DNA from: Patella vulgata
Lineage: Eukaryota; Mollusca; Gastropoda; Patellidae
Length of the DNA: 64,000 bases
NCBI RefSeq assembly: GCF_932274485.2
Contig: NC_065879.2
Location: 45,060,936 to 45,124,935 of the forward strand
Reading direction: 5' to 3'
Part shown: positions 13,201 to 22,275 of the stretch, in pieces
Layout: each line of letters begins with the position of its first letter
How positions within the stretch are numbered: position 1 is the first letter of the stretch
The notes under the pieces: model-generated
Told to the model about the DNA's origin: nothing
What the model saw: the letters and a program-made list of their open reading frames with translations, nothing else
The model's database searches: none
Translations under genes and position numbers: made by a program

Positions 13201-15471
13201 ATGGTATGCCATAAACTCGATGTTTGAATCAATCTAATAACCAAAGATTTATTAGATTTTGAATGAATATTCATTCTAATCTTTGGAAGTAATTAATTCT
13301 AAAATTATGATTTCAATTTTATAAGATTTCAGAAATCGACTACCCATATAAAGAGAAGAAATTAACTGTTGAAGAGGAACTGGATATTGAAGTCAAGTAT
13401 TATGTCAGACAACAGTGTTTACAAGCCTTGAAGGACCAGGCTGAAGATTCTATAGTTATATCTGCTGATGAATTATTAAAGATTAAAAAAGTTGGAACCC
13501 TGTTTAGCCCAAATCAAATAAGGTACCTTAAATTTGAGTATTTGTCATACATGTAAGGGGAAAATATACATTGTGAATTATGATCTACCTTCACTTACCA
13601 TATCTCTCTAATATTTTACACACCTTCTACAGGATAGACCCAAATTTTGTGAAGCATTGCCTTTATTGCCTAGGACAGAGGTGGGCACCCCAATTATGAC
13701 ACAAAAAACCACCTTATAAAAAATTTCCAATATGTCTTGCTATTAGTTGAACAATACCTGGGTTTGTTATACGCCCACATTTTCATGTGGATGTATATTG
13801 TCGTCGGTCCGGACGTCCACAATTTGTTTGTGCACACTCTACACAAGGGCGTACATAAAGATTTTGTTTGGGGGGGGGGGGGTAGCAAAAATGCGACTGA
13901 CTGATGCACATGTCCGTAATACTAGTGACGCAGTCAGGGGCCGAGCACCACAGATGATAGTTTTCTAGGGGCCAGTAGCTGATCTGAAAGCTGGGAATAG
14001 GGGGTGCGGGTGGGGCGGTTCCAAATCTAGGGCGCGATCCACAATTACACTCCACAATGAATGTCAACAAAATACTGGCTATAACACAAGGGCGTCCCGG
14101 TAGAACATAGATGGAATTGGCTTTATAGTTGTTCACCGATCGTTACCTTTTCGGAAAGCAGTTTTATTCCAGTTGATATAAAGTTTATGTCATTTAATAT
14201 GATGACACGAACAAAATTTAGATATGTAACTGAGCTTTTAATTTTTTGGGACTGGGCCTGAGGGGACTTTGTCTCACGGGGGGCGCTTACTTGGTCTCTG
14301 AAATGCCATTTACTGGACTTTGGGGTATGGGGAAAGATTTTGCAGAATTCTGATGGTCAGAAAATACAACATGAGTAAAATACGTTTTAATTTCTACTGC
14401 GATTAAATATGGAACAAGTAAAATTTCTTAAGTTCAATAGATCGCCTTAACATTTCATAATTTTAAGATTTTTTTACGTATTTCTGAAACAAACTATGCT
14501 TCCGATAACTTTTTACCAACTGTTCGACTAATGTTATTCGTATGACAATCAATAATATAATGTAAGTTATCAAAATCTTCGTAACAAGCTCTCTCAATTT
14601 CTTAGACCAACATAACAGGAATTTTTTTTTTTCAAACATGACAAGTTGTCTAGGTTATTTTAGGTGCACGGATTCACAAAAAAATTTTCTCTTTTATTTT
14701 GTCATTGTTTACCTCATTAATTCATTTATTCTGAGACCGACTGCAGTGAGCACTTACTTTGAGACCGACTATGTGACGTAAGAAATTTAGGTGCACTTGT
14801 ATTTATTTTAAGTATTTGAGATTTTTCCCTTCTATTCTGGCATTGTTTGTTTACCACATTAATTCATATCGTCAGTCGCCGATGCATAATTTTGAGACCG
14901 ACTGCAGTGACTGCACTTATTTTGAGACCGACTATTTTTCTCCCTGGGTGGAATTTTTTTCTTAGACCAACGCACAACAGAATAAAAAACATTTTTTTCA
15001 AACATGATAAGTTGACAGATTATTTTATACTAAAGTTTTAGGTGAGTAGCGTGACGTATGCAATTTAGGTGCACGGATTCACGCAAATACATAAAATTTG
15101 AAATTTTTCCTTCTATTTTGGCATTGTTTGTCACATTTAGGCCCCGTACTCTACCGGTCACAATTTCTATCCAATTTTGATGAAACTTGAAATATAGGTC
15201 TATCCCCCAAAGATCTTGGTTCCTTTTGATATTGGCATGTATTGGACCATAACTGTATCATCAGGCCTGTCATTGAGTCAACTGCCGTGGTTTCGAATCC
15301 CCAGTTGTACGTGACAAGGAGTAGGGTTGCCTGTCCAACCTCGTGGGTTTTCTCCGGGTCCTCCAGTTTCCTCTCACTGCTAAAGACCCCTATGCGCAAG
15401 CGAATTATTGAAATGAAATTAAACATGTTAGTCCAGAAATGACCTAGTTTGTGTCGAGTGGACATTAAACC

Positions 15472-15517
<46 letters not shown>

Positions 15518-16161
15518 TTTCGTGAAAATCGAAATGGAACTGCCCGACATAATAGCCGCTCTTTGTACACAAATTTTGTATAAATATGTAATACAAAGGT
15601 TATGGACCCTCTAAAGGTAACAATTTTTATTCGATTTTGATGAAACTTAAAACATATCTTTATACTCCAAAAACCTGAGTCCCCTTTCATATTTGTGCAT
15701 TTCATACCATAACTTTCTGAATTATGGCCCCTGATTGTACAAAAAATCGTTTTTGTTTTAAGCTTGTTCTCTATTCATCTCTTGCAAAATGTGGGAATAT
15801 CCTGCCTGGCAGCCGCTGGTTGGTAATTCGGAGTATAAGGTTATTTTAAAAATTTTAATTTTTTTTTTGGGTGAGAGTGGTGTGCCTTTTAAGTTGTATA
15901 AACATTTGTTTTTATGGCCATCAGCTCTGTGCACAACAAGATATTTTATTCTTTAAGATGAGAGGTTATAAATAGATATTTTTCTGTTACAGAGATTATT
16001 TAGAAAGGAATTATAATTTGACAGAGAATGCATGTAATATAACAGTTGACTTAAAACAGTTCATCTGTGTTGATGATGATGATGATGATAATGATTTTGA
16101 TGATGAAGTGAATGCTGATGTAGAAGGTATCTGTGAACAAGAAGAAGATGACTGGGATTAA
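7205..16161 (+). CDS. HENMT1: HENMT1, small RNA 2'-O-methyltransferase
   Basis: HENMT1 methylates the 2'-OH of piRNA 3' ends and so protects them. I place seven exons: 7205-7228, 8152-8295, 8855-9102, 10823-11005, 12936-13107, 13326-13522 and 15993-16161. All junctions are GT-AG and phase-consistent, giving about 378 residues (human protein 393). The SAM motif is VVDFGCAEC (from residue 57), and human HENMT1 has VADLGCGDT there. The metal site is EIIEH (E138, E141, H142) plus H188 in FRHWDHKFEWSR. The stretches PPLYIQRYGFV, TTPNSDFN and DDFHSVGYCSQ also match the family. The C-terminus ends in an Asp-rich tail coded by a GAT run. Exon 1 is the least certain: an 8-codon exon with a strong Kozak context and donor GTATGT. 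The introns are full of mobile elements. Confidence 0.93.
7347..7727 (+). mobile_element. MITE-3 (TTAA type) in HENMT1 intron 1
   Basis: It begins TTAAAGATGCATTATGTAAG and ends with TCTTACATAATGCATATTTAA, making an inverted repeat of about 20 bp flanked by TTAA. Family members lie at 57188-57586, 59161-59461 and 63471 onward, with fragments at 21212 and 28774. Confidence 0.75.
8779..8854 (+). repeat. Tandem duplication of a splice acceptor
   Basis: About 36 bp (GTAAAATAAATTAACATAAT, then AAATTT...CTTGTAG) occurs twice, at 8779-8813 and 8817-8854. Each copy ends in a usable TTGTAG acceptor. Only the second, at 8854, gives an open HENMT1 frame, because the spacer after the first contains stop codons. 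Confidence 0.8.
9292..10116 (+). mobile_element. hAT transposon remnant with BED zinc finger, HENMT1 intron 3
   Basis: The 825 bp element starts TAGTGCTGG and ends CCAGCACTA. It is flanked by the perfect 8 bp duplication TTCTGATT (9284-9291 and 10117-10124), which is diagnostic of hAT. Sub-terminal ATCGCGATACGTATCGTATCG-like runs recur at both ends. An internal deletion has removed the catalytic domain. Confidence 0.92.
9724..9999 (+). CDS. BED-type zinc finger, N-terminal part of a hAT transposase
   Basis: A 91-codon open frame lies inside the hAT element. Residues 18-60 form a BED finger: aromatic KSKVWENFGF, then VVCRICKTIL (C-x2-C), then STHLTRHH (H-x4-H spacing). BED fingers bind transposon ends in hAT transposases and occur in domesticated ZBED proteins. 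The frame ends soon after the finger, so there is no RNase H-like catalytic core or hAT dimerisation domain. It lies in the sense direction of HENMT1. No clear acceptor or donor was found that would splice it into the host message. Confidence 0.75.
   Translation: MAENTVAITNPPAKYKSKVWENFGFLKGDTTKVVCRICKTILKYCCNTTNLSTHLTRHHSVDWLRSSAKIKKTASSTCGEVRASLKTQSYI
10248..10523 (+). mobile_element. SINE-B, tRNA-related, HENMT1 intron 3
   Basis: It is flanked by the 12 bp duplication TCTAGGAAATGG (10236-10247 and 10524-10535). The head resembles a class II tRNA: A-box-like TGGCTGAATAGTTAGC and B-box-like GGTTTCGAATCCC. The 3' part reads GTGTCGAGTGGACGTTAAAC and ends in a (CT)n run. Confidence 0.88.
11481..11655 (+). 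mobile_element. SINE-A head in HENMT1 intron 4
   Basis: The tRNA-like head has A-box-like GTGGCTCAGTGACTAGGATG and B-box-like GTCTCGTGTTTGATCCCGG, followed by the family body GGATTTTGCGGCATGGTTCC. The usual SINE-A tail is replaced by the inverted-repeat block that starts near 11660. Confidence 0.7.
11660..12220 (+). repeat. Inverted repeat, left arm (HENMT1 intron 4)
   Basis: Two blocks pair with the opposite strand of 14005-14290. Block one, about 11664-11740, shares GAGACCAAGTAAGC, GAGACAAAGTCCCCT and CCCAGTCCC. Block two, about 12022-12205, shares ATCTATGTTCTACCGGG and GTTATAGCCAGTATTTT. The intervening 280 bp do not pair. Confidence 0.75.
12312..12378 (+). mobile_element. SINE-A 3' tail fragment
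   Basis: It carries GAGCAGAACAGTAGGACGTT followed by AAACCCCATT and a TTTCATTTCATTT run, the diagnostic end of SINE-A. Confidence 0.7.
12480..12777 (+). mobile_element. SINE-A, 5'-truncated copy in HENMT1 intron 4
   Basis: It carries the SINE-A body in order: CGGCATGGTTTCCCCCTTGT, GGGCCTGACAAGGACAG, ACGTAAAAGATCCCTTGACA, CTCATAGCACACTGTATGG, CCGTCTTCATTAGCCCAG and the GGACGGTAAACCCCATTTCA tail. The tRNA-like head is missing. Confidence 0.85.
13768..13845 (-). repeat. Isolated terminus of the pearl/HINE-like element
   Basis: ATACGCCCACATTTTCATGT continuing into GGATGTATATTGTCGTC, then ACGTCCACAATTTGTTTGTG, is the reversed end of the elements at 1291 and 48553, without their tandem core. Confidence 0.7.
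13850..14345 (-). repeat. Inverted repeat, right arm (HENMT1 intron 6)
   Basis: This is the partner of the intron 4 arm. On the minus strand it reads ATCTATGTTCTACCGGG, GTTATAGCCAGTATTTT and, further out, GAGACCAAGTAAGC and GAGACAAAGTCCCCT. HENMT1 exons 5 and 6 lie between the two arms. Confidence 0.75.
14640..15075 (+). repeat. Locally duplicated sequence in HENMT1 intron 6
   Basis: A segment of about 170-200 bp with TTTAGGTGCACGGATTCAC, TTGTTTACCNCATTAATTCA and TGAGACCGACTGCAGTGA recurs two to three times with gaps. TTTTGAGACCGACTA appears both at about 14760 and about 14920. Confidence 0.6.
15160..15830 (-). mobile_element. Pearl/HINE-like element, reversed copy, split by a SINE
   Basis: On the minus strand this begins CCAACCAGCGGCTGCCAGGC at about 15830 and continues through the core text ACCTCTAGAGGGTCC-like and TGATGAAACTTAAAACATA (plus-strand reading). 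A SINE-B copy occupies 15253-15514 and interrupts it. The distal end is lost. Confidence 0.75.
15253..15514 (+). mobile_element. SINE-B inside the reversed HINE-like copy
   Basis: A 5'-truncated SINE-B that starts near TGTATCATCAGGCCTGTC, keeps the B-box GGTTTCGAATCCC and ends with GTCGAGTGGACATTAAACCC and a CT run of about 36 bp. It is younger than the element it splits. Confidence 0.85.
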
Positions 16162-16270
16162 TCTTTTGTTAAAGACAGATGTAGCATTATCAGAGACTAC
16201 CTCACTCATCAGATTACCTTTTCTATGAAATGTCATCACTAGACGGCTGGTCTCCTGTCTGTTCATAACG

Positions 16271-18275
16271 TTATTAGGGTTTCACACTGCGTAGCTTGTG
16301 TGAAACACTATTGTTTTTGTTAAAATTATTCTTATTATTATTAGGGTTTCACAGGTAGCCAGTGTGAAACACTATTGTTTTTGTTAAGATTATTATTCTT
16401 CTGATTATTATTTTTTTTTTTTTCCACTTGAGCATATCTCAGAAACTATTTGTCGGATCAACTCAATGTCTTCGGTTATACTGAGAAAGTGTGTGTGACT
16501 TAGAGATTAAAGCTATTTCGAACTTTCTGTGACAATGCGAAATGTCCGAAATCACCGAAGTTGTTGTTTTTTGAAATATTGCCGTAATATTAACAATAAT
16601 TGTCGGATTTTAACATTTGATACATTTTGACATAGCCCGAGACATAGCTACGATTGTTTAGATTTTTGATTTTCGATTAATCTTCGAAGATATTAGGTGC
16701 CAAATTTTGAAAATTTAAATTTTGACAAAAAACTTTTTTATTTATTAATATTTTTTTATGGCACTCTACCTATAATTAAAGGGTCATGTAATTTGAGCAA
16801 AAATATGAAAAAATTTTGTATCGATAATTCACCTTGGCCGCTATTGGCTAATTCAGTTAATGGGTTCTAGGTTAATTATTTATTGCTCGATTTGTATAAA
16901 ACAAAGTTCATATGCTCAATGGTGCAAAGTCTCAACTTTTTTATTACCAATAAAGCTTTCTGTCAGCAGCGGAAATGACGTAATTTTGACCAAAACTACA
17001 ATTTTGGCGGTTAGGTACGTCTTTTGGAAAGCAAATATTATTTTTTTAAAATAAGTAAAAAGAAAGAAGTTGCGCCATGTAAAGGGGCAAAAAATGTCGG
17101 AAGCCGTTTTTTTAATTTCGATTTCATTTTTGCGCCATTTCGGTTTAAAGGTAAAAAACAATGTAAAATTGAGCTATTTACAACCCATTCAGGCATTTCA
17201 TATTTTAAAATATTTCTTTTTGACTTTCATAAACTTGTAGCATTAATTCATACGAAGAGAATCTATCTCAAAATTAGTTTGTAATATGAGCAGTTGCCGA
17301 GAAATGGTCAATTTTGCAAGTGTCACTTTTTACGCTATTTTGCCTGTAAAAGAGTCAATTATTATTGGATTATCATAAAAGTGATACCATTTGATGCGTA
17401 ATGTCAATTCAATATCATCGGAAATGACGTAATTTGGGCAAAAACTATATTTATAGCTTTCGAAACAAATAATTTATTCAGGTGAGTCGTATTTGTTATT
17501 TATTTAAAATTTGGATATTTGATTCCAATCAACTAATAGAATGAACCCATGGGATCATATAGATATCATAAAATGGTTTCTAACTTGTTCAGTTGCGGAG
17601 AAATAGGCGATTTTCAACAGGTCACTTTTCAAGGTTTTTGGTCCATAAAAGTGTCAATTATTATTCGATTTTCATAAAAAATTTCACTGTGTGATACCTA
17701 ATGCCATTTACGATTTCATACAAGTAATTTAAGAATTTCATTATCACCGGAAGTAACGTCATTTTGGCAAAAACTGTATTTTTAGCCTTCAAAACAGATA
17801 TTTTATTCAAATGAGTCTGAGTTGTTATGTTTTTAAAATTATGATATTTGATTCCAATCAACAAATAGAATGAACCCATACGATCATACAGATACCAGAA
17901 AATGGTTTCTAACTTGTACGGTTGCAGAGAAATAGACGATTTTCTACAAATCACTTTTTATGGTTTTCGGTCTATAAAAGTGGCAATTATTATTCGATTT
18001 ACATAAAATTTTCACCATGTGATGCCTTATGCCATTTCTGATTTCATAAAACTAATTGAACATTTTCATTATCACCGGACGTACTGTACACTTACATGTA
18101 ACAAATGTATAAAATGAATTGATATTGTTGGATTTGGTTGATTCGGCGTCCATTTTATTTGATGTGTGCAATGATTAGGTGGAAACCTGATTAATGGTTT
18201 CATTGGTACCGGAAGTGAAATATGTTTAGGGTAACGTGGCACCGGTGAAACCCGTCATGACTGCATCGCAGTTCT
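16271..18275 (+). mobile_element. 2 kb GGGTTTCAC-ended repeat abutting HENMT1
   Basis: The left end is a tandemly doubled unit of about 68 bp (GGGTTTCACACTGCGTAGCT, then GTGTGAAACACTATTG) at 16271 and 16340. Each can fold through GTTTCACAC/GTGTGAAAC. The right end carries GGTGAAACCCGTCATG, the inverse of GGGTTTCAC. Inside, a unit of about 327 bp recurs (GACGTAATTTGGGCAAAAAC at 17425, GTCATTTTGGCAAAAACTG at 17757, and partial at 18073), with a more distant copy at 16975. No transposase frame is visible. It begins 110 bp after the HENMT1 stop, and an AATAAA at 16946 could serve as poly(A) signal. Confidence 0.6.
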
Positions 18276-19409
18276 AGTTTCAATGGATTTTGTCTTTTTT
18301 GTTCAGTTTTCTCTTTTTTTTTCATAGACTGGATCAGGGCTTTCCATAATTCATTGACAAGCTGCAAGTGTCACCTTTCTGTAAGCTGATCTAATCAGGT
18401 GACCTACTGTGAAAAGAGACTAGTTGTATATTTTCTGTAGCAACAACTTGCAATTACTGCAGCTGGCCTACTGTTGGTCTTACAAATCTACTAACGGAAT
18501 TATACTGAAAAGATCTGGATGGGAAAACCCCATCAATGCTCAAATGGTACTGTCCTTTATGTGGTTTTCTTTTGTCTGAAACCAAAGTAAACGGAAATAG
18601 TAGATCTAAGAACTGTATACAATCTAACACATGATTTACTGAATCAGACAACTAAACAAAGATAAAAAGAAGACACTGCAAGGAGCTGGACTACATGACC
18701 CTGTCAGTTTTGACAAGATGGGATGGTTGGCATAGGTGTACGAGCCCCCATAAAGTAGGGGAAAATTATATAAGCTAGTTGGCAAAATAAAGTGCCACAG
18801 GTCTAATAAAACACTAATTTTACTTTTCTGTTTATTGAATACCGCGAATTTGTACTAAATTGCCCATGGATTAAAACATTTTGTCTGAAGCCACTTTGCT
18901 TGGCCAAAATATATCAATGGTAACCTCTTCGGTTTTAATGGTGTCGTAAGAAGAGAGTATGTGTCAGACGTTGGATGTGGGGAGTTTTTGTTTAATTGTA
19001 CTTTCCACATATAACCAGCAACTCATAGCACACATATCAAATTTTATTCATTTCCACTAAGAATGTTCAAAACTAATTATCATAATCAGATGGTAAAAAC
19101 CTAAATGAATGTAAATAATAAACAAAGACACAAATATATGTTAGTAAAACAGTCAGCGATATTGAAATATAAATTGACATTGGAGCTCCTTAATTGTAAC
19201 GGTGCTCGAATGGGGTTAGGTAGCTGTCGCAGGAAGAGCCAATCCAAATGATTACGAGCGCTGTTCTGTAGGTCTGGGCGTAGTAAGAGGTACAGGCGGC
19301 GAAACCATCGGACACTTTTCAGATTTTGAACCTGTTTTGTTTATACAGATGCGTCTCTACGTATCAGTGCAGACATTCCTTGGGTGCGGGAGGAGTTTGT
19401 AGGTAACGA
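18276..19409. other. Unassigned sequence
   Basis: No exon, repeat family or RNA gene is recognised between the GGGTTTCAC repeat and the next SINE. Confidence 0.4.
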
Positions 19410-19692
19410 AATAAAACGAAGTAGGGGTTTAGCGGCCTATTTTTCTTCACCAACCTGGAACAAAACGAAGACCGGCACATGCCATGCAATGTACTATGGG
19501 TGAAATTTTGCTAGGACATCGGCGTTTCCACCTACTCTTCATCGAATTTAAACTGTCAAGTGTTAGTTACGTCTACGCCAACGTATACACACGGACCTCG
19601 GTTTTTCGTCCCACCCAAATGATTAGACGCTGTTCTTTTATATGACCTCCCTCTGCACTTCTGACAAGAATAAACTAGGCCGAGGATAGTAC
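19410..19692 (-). mobile_element. SINE-A, diverged minus-strand copy
   Basis: It keeps reversed SINE-A text: CATGCAATGTACTATGGGTG, GAAATTTTGCTAGGACA, TACTCTTCATCGAATTTAAA and CCTCGGTTTTTCGTCCCACC. It is older-looking than the other copies, with many substitutions. Confidence 0.65.
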
Positions 19693-19717
19693 ACCGGACC
19701 ACCTGCTTTGTCATCCT

Positions 19718-19780
19718 CATAGAGTATCACTTAGTGATAGAGTATCACTTAGTTATAGAGTGTCGCTTAGTGATAGAGTA
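19718..19780 (+). repeat. Short tandem repeat, about 20 bp unit
   Basis: ATAGAGTATCACTTAGTG is repeated three times with small changes. Confidence 0.8.
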
Positions 19781-20039
19781 CTGGACCTTTACAACCTTTT
19801 TACAACATTGTTCTCTATACATGCTTAAATATTGACAACTCGTACTTTACGCTTTCGGAGCCCCTTGCAACGCTTCATAAGGAACCGAGTTCCATCTCCA
19901 GTTATCACTTTCATCAGAGGTACAGAAAGTCTATTTGGTTTATTTATCAGCTGGGGCGCCCAAAATGCCAGAATTTTATTGACTTAGAAGAATGCGATCT
20001 TTTCAAGGGGCATCGATAAGTAACTGCAATAGAATTGTT

Positions 20040-20195
20040 GAAAAAGTGAGAGAGAGACCCCCGGACAAAACCCACGAGGCTGGACGTGCGACACAACTCC
20101 TCGTCACATGCAAGTTGAGCATCGAAACCACGCCACTTGCTTCAGTGACAAGTCGCATGATCAAAAGCGCGCGCGGTACGACTACTCAACTACAA
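20040..20195 (-). mobile_element. SINE-B fragment, minus strand
   Basis: The reversed B-box region is present (CATCGAAACCACGCCACTTG), together with AAAACCCACGAGGCTGGACG and TCCTCGTCACATGCAA. Both ends are truncated. Confidence 0.7.
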
Positions 20196-20269
20196 AATCA
20201 ATCTTCTAATATCTCTGTAAAAGATGACTACCTTTAACGTCTCAAGATGACTACCTTTAACACGACGTG

Positions 20270-20460
20270 ACGTCTCATCACGCGGCGTCAATCATTGGCT
20301 CAATGGCGCGTGCATTGTTTACATAAGATGTTCTAGTTTGGGCAGAATGGATACTTTTTACTCATTTTAATATCCATTTGCACTAAATAGGTACTATTTT
20401 TACCTACAAATACGTCAAACGCCTTTATTTATTTTTCTAATACATAAAAAACATGTTTTA
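20270..20460 (+). repeat. Second copy of the repeat found at 1090-1290
   Basis: It aligns with 1090-1290 (TCAATCATTGGCT, TGTTTACATAAGA, TTTTTACTCATTTTA) but is not followed by the tandem core. Confidence 0.55.
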
Positions 20461-21211
20461 GAATTTAAAATTTGTCGCAGGAAAAAAGTTAATATTTCTG
20501 GCTCATTAAATCGCATCGATGTCATCTTTATCAGTGATTGTAGCGGCCTAGCGAAAATTTATTGCTGGTCAATGTGCTACAAAATGTCAAATAATAAATC
20601 CAAACAAAGGTAAAGTACCTACGGCACCCAATGACCTGTTATGGCAACTGAACATCATTGGATCTAAAACAAACATTACATACATATACTGTAACTGTTT
20701 AAAGATCTGATAAAACGCACTGGTTAATACAAACTATTCGGTTTATCATGATGGGAAAATCAGCACTGCAATAAATTAGAATCAATTTTTTATCACTTGT
20801 AACAAGATAATGATACAGATAGCTTTTATTGTTCTTGGTGATCTATAAACACAGGACCATTAATGGCCAGTGCATTAATTTACTCATTTAAGTTGGACTG
20901 TGTCCGTCGTTTAAATACAATTATTTCTACATTTGAACTAAGCAAAACATTTTTAGTCGAATTCCTTCATGTAAGTTCTTAGTTCCTGTAAACATATCCC
21001 GACTATAATAAAAGGTCTAAATCAAACGTTTTACTAGTTATAGAAGGCCCGAAAAGGTGAAATAGCTCGAATATTGGCGTTTCTGTCTGCATTTACAGAT
21101 GGAGTCAACCAAGATATCACCGCTAAGTCTTGCACGTTTAATTTATAGATTCCTTAAAAAGAAAGACAGTGGTTTGATATTAGAGAATATACGCAATATT
21201 TTGTTTATTAT

Positions 21212-21366
21212 AGGGGCATTATGGAAGATTAAATAAAGAGATGACAGTCCTCGCTATAATGTTTAAAATCGTACCTATGAGATGGCATCGGGAGTTGTTT
21301 ATGGTCTTGTCATGTTAATAAATGTCTAATTAATAGTTTATATAACATTTAAGGCCATAATGTATG
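21212..21366 (-). mobile_element. MITE-3 fragment
   Basis: It shares GCATTATGGAAGATTAAATA, TGACAGTCCTCGCTATAATG and AATGTCTAATTAATAGTTTA with the MITE-3 copies at 57188 and 63471. Confidence 0.6.
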
Positions 21367-22275
21367 TTTAATCTTATTGTAAATTACTATTATACTATTG
21401 CTCGCTGATGGCTGACAAGGAATGTGTGGTGGTTTCAATCGTTCGAATGGAACGGAAGACCAAGCCCCCCACCACCTTCAACGTAAGTAGTACACGGAAA
21501 GTATCTTTAAACAGTTGAAATTAGAATGTGGGTAGGCGAAAATGCTAATATCCGGGGGAAATATGTACTAAACCAAAAATATATAAAAAAAAAAATGATA
21601 TTAGAAAAAAAAAAAGAAACATATTCCTTTCCATCTTATATATTGTGGGTAACTATTAGTAAAATTCACGATGTAACTTTAAGAGACCCTAACCCCCGTA
21701 AAAATGACTTTAAGCGCTGACCTATCGTTAAATTACTTTCTTCTCCATTTATTTTGACTAAACGGTCTTCAAGGACTTTGTGCTTATTAAAATTGTCCCT
21801 GTACCTTTAAGTGATAAATATCGCGACTCATTGTGTAGTACCGGTATATATGTATATTTGTTGTGTGAGACGGGATATTAGGAATTAGTCACGACACAGT
21901 GTTAGTTGGTTAACATATAGTTTTCACCAGACCAAGTGAAATTCTTGAGAAAACACCACCTAAAGAACTGTAATTCAAACACGTATGGGAGACTTGAAGT
22001 AGCCTATATTTTTGAAATAGCTTTCTGGTTTTCTTATTAGATCAAGTCTACAATCAGATCGGAATTATATACCATGGCGGAGTATTTGTTAATTAAAAGG
22101 AAGGGTTGAATTTTAGAGAACAGTCACCAGGCTACTAACAAATATTTCTCAATAAGCCGTATCTAAACTATAGATATTCTAAACAAGACATACATCACAT
22201 GATCCGGATTATTGTGTGTTGAAGGTATAGTGACTTTTAAGTTAATTCAATTTTAAAATATCTAAAGAGAAAACC
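21367..22275. other. Upstream region of the 22276 gene
   Basis: No repeat or exon is recognised. There is no obvious TATA box close to the start codon, so the promoter cannot be placed from sequence alone. Confidence 0.4.

Noticed and set aside
13333-13522. Acceptor at 13332 for HENMT1 exon 6
   Set aside because: Using TTTCAG at 13332 leads to a stop after ten codons. The AG at 13325 keeps the frame open and gives ISEIDYPYKEKKL.
13783-14136. 117-codon minus-strand frame in HENMT1 intron 6
   Set aside because: Lies wholly in repeat sequence, and the Pro/Cys-rich text comes from G and C runs.
15151-15705. 184-codon open frame on the minus strand
   Set aside because: It reads through a SINE-B, its CT run (giving a run of Arg-Glu) and the reversed pearl-like element.
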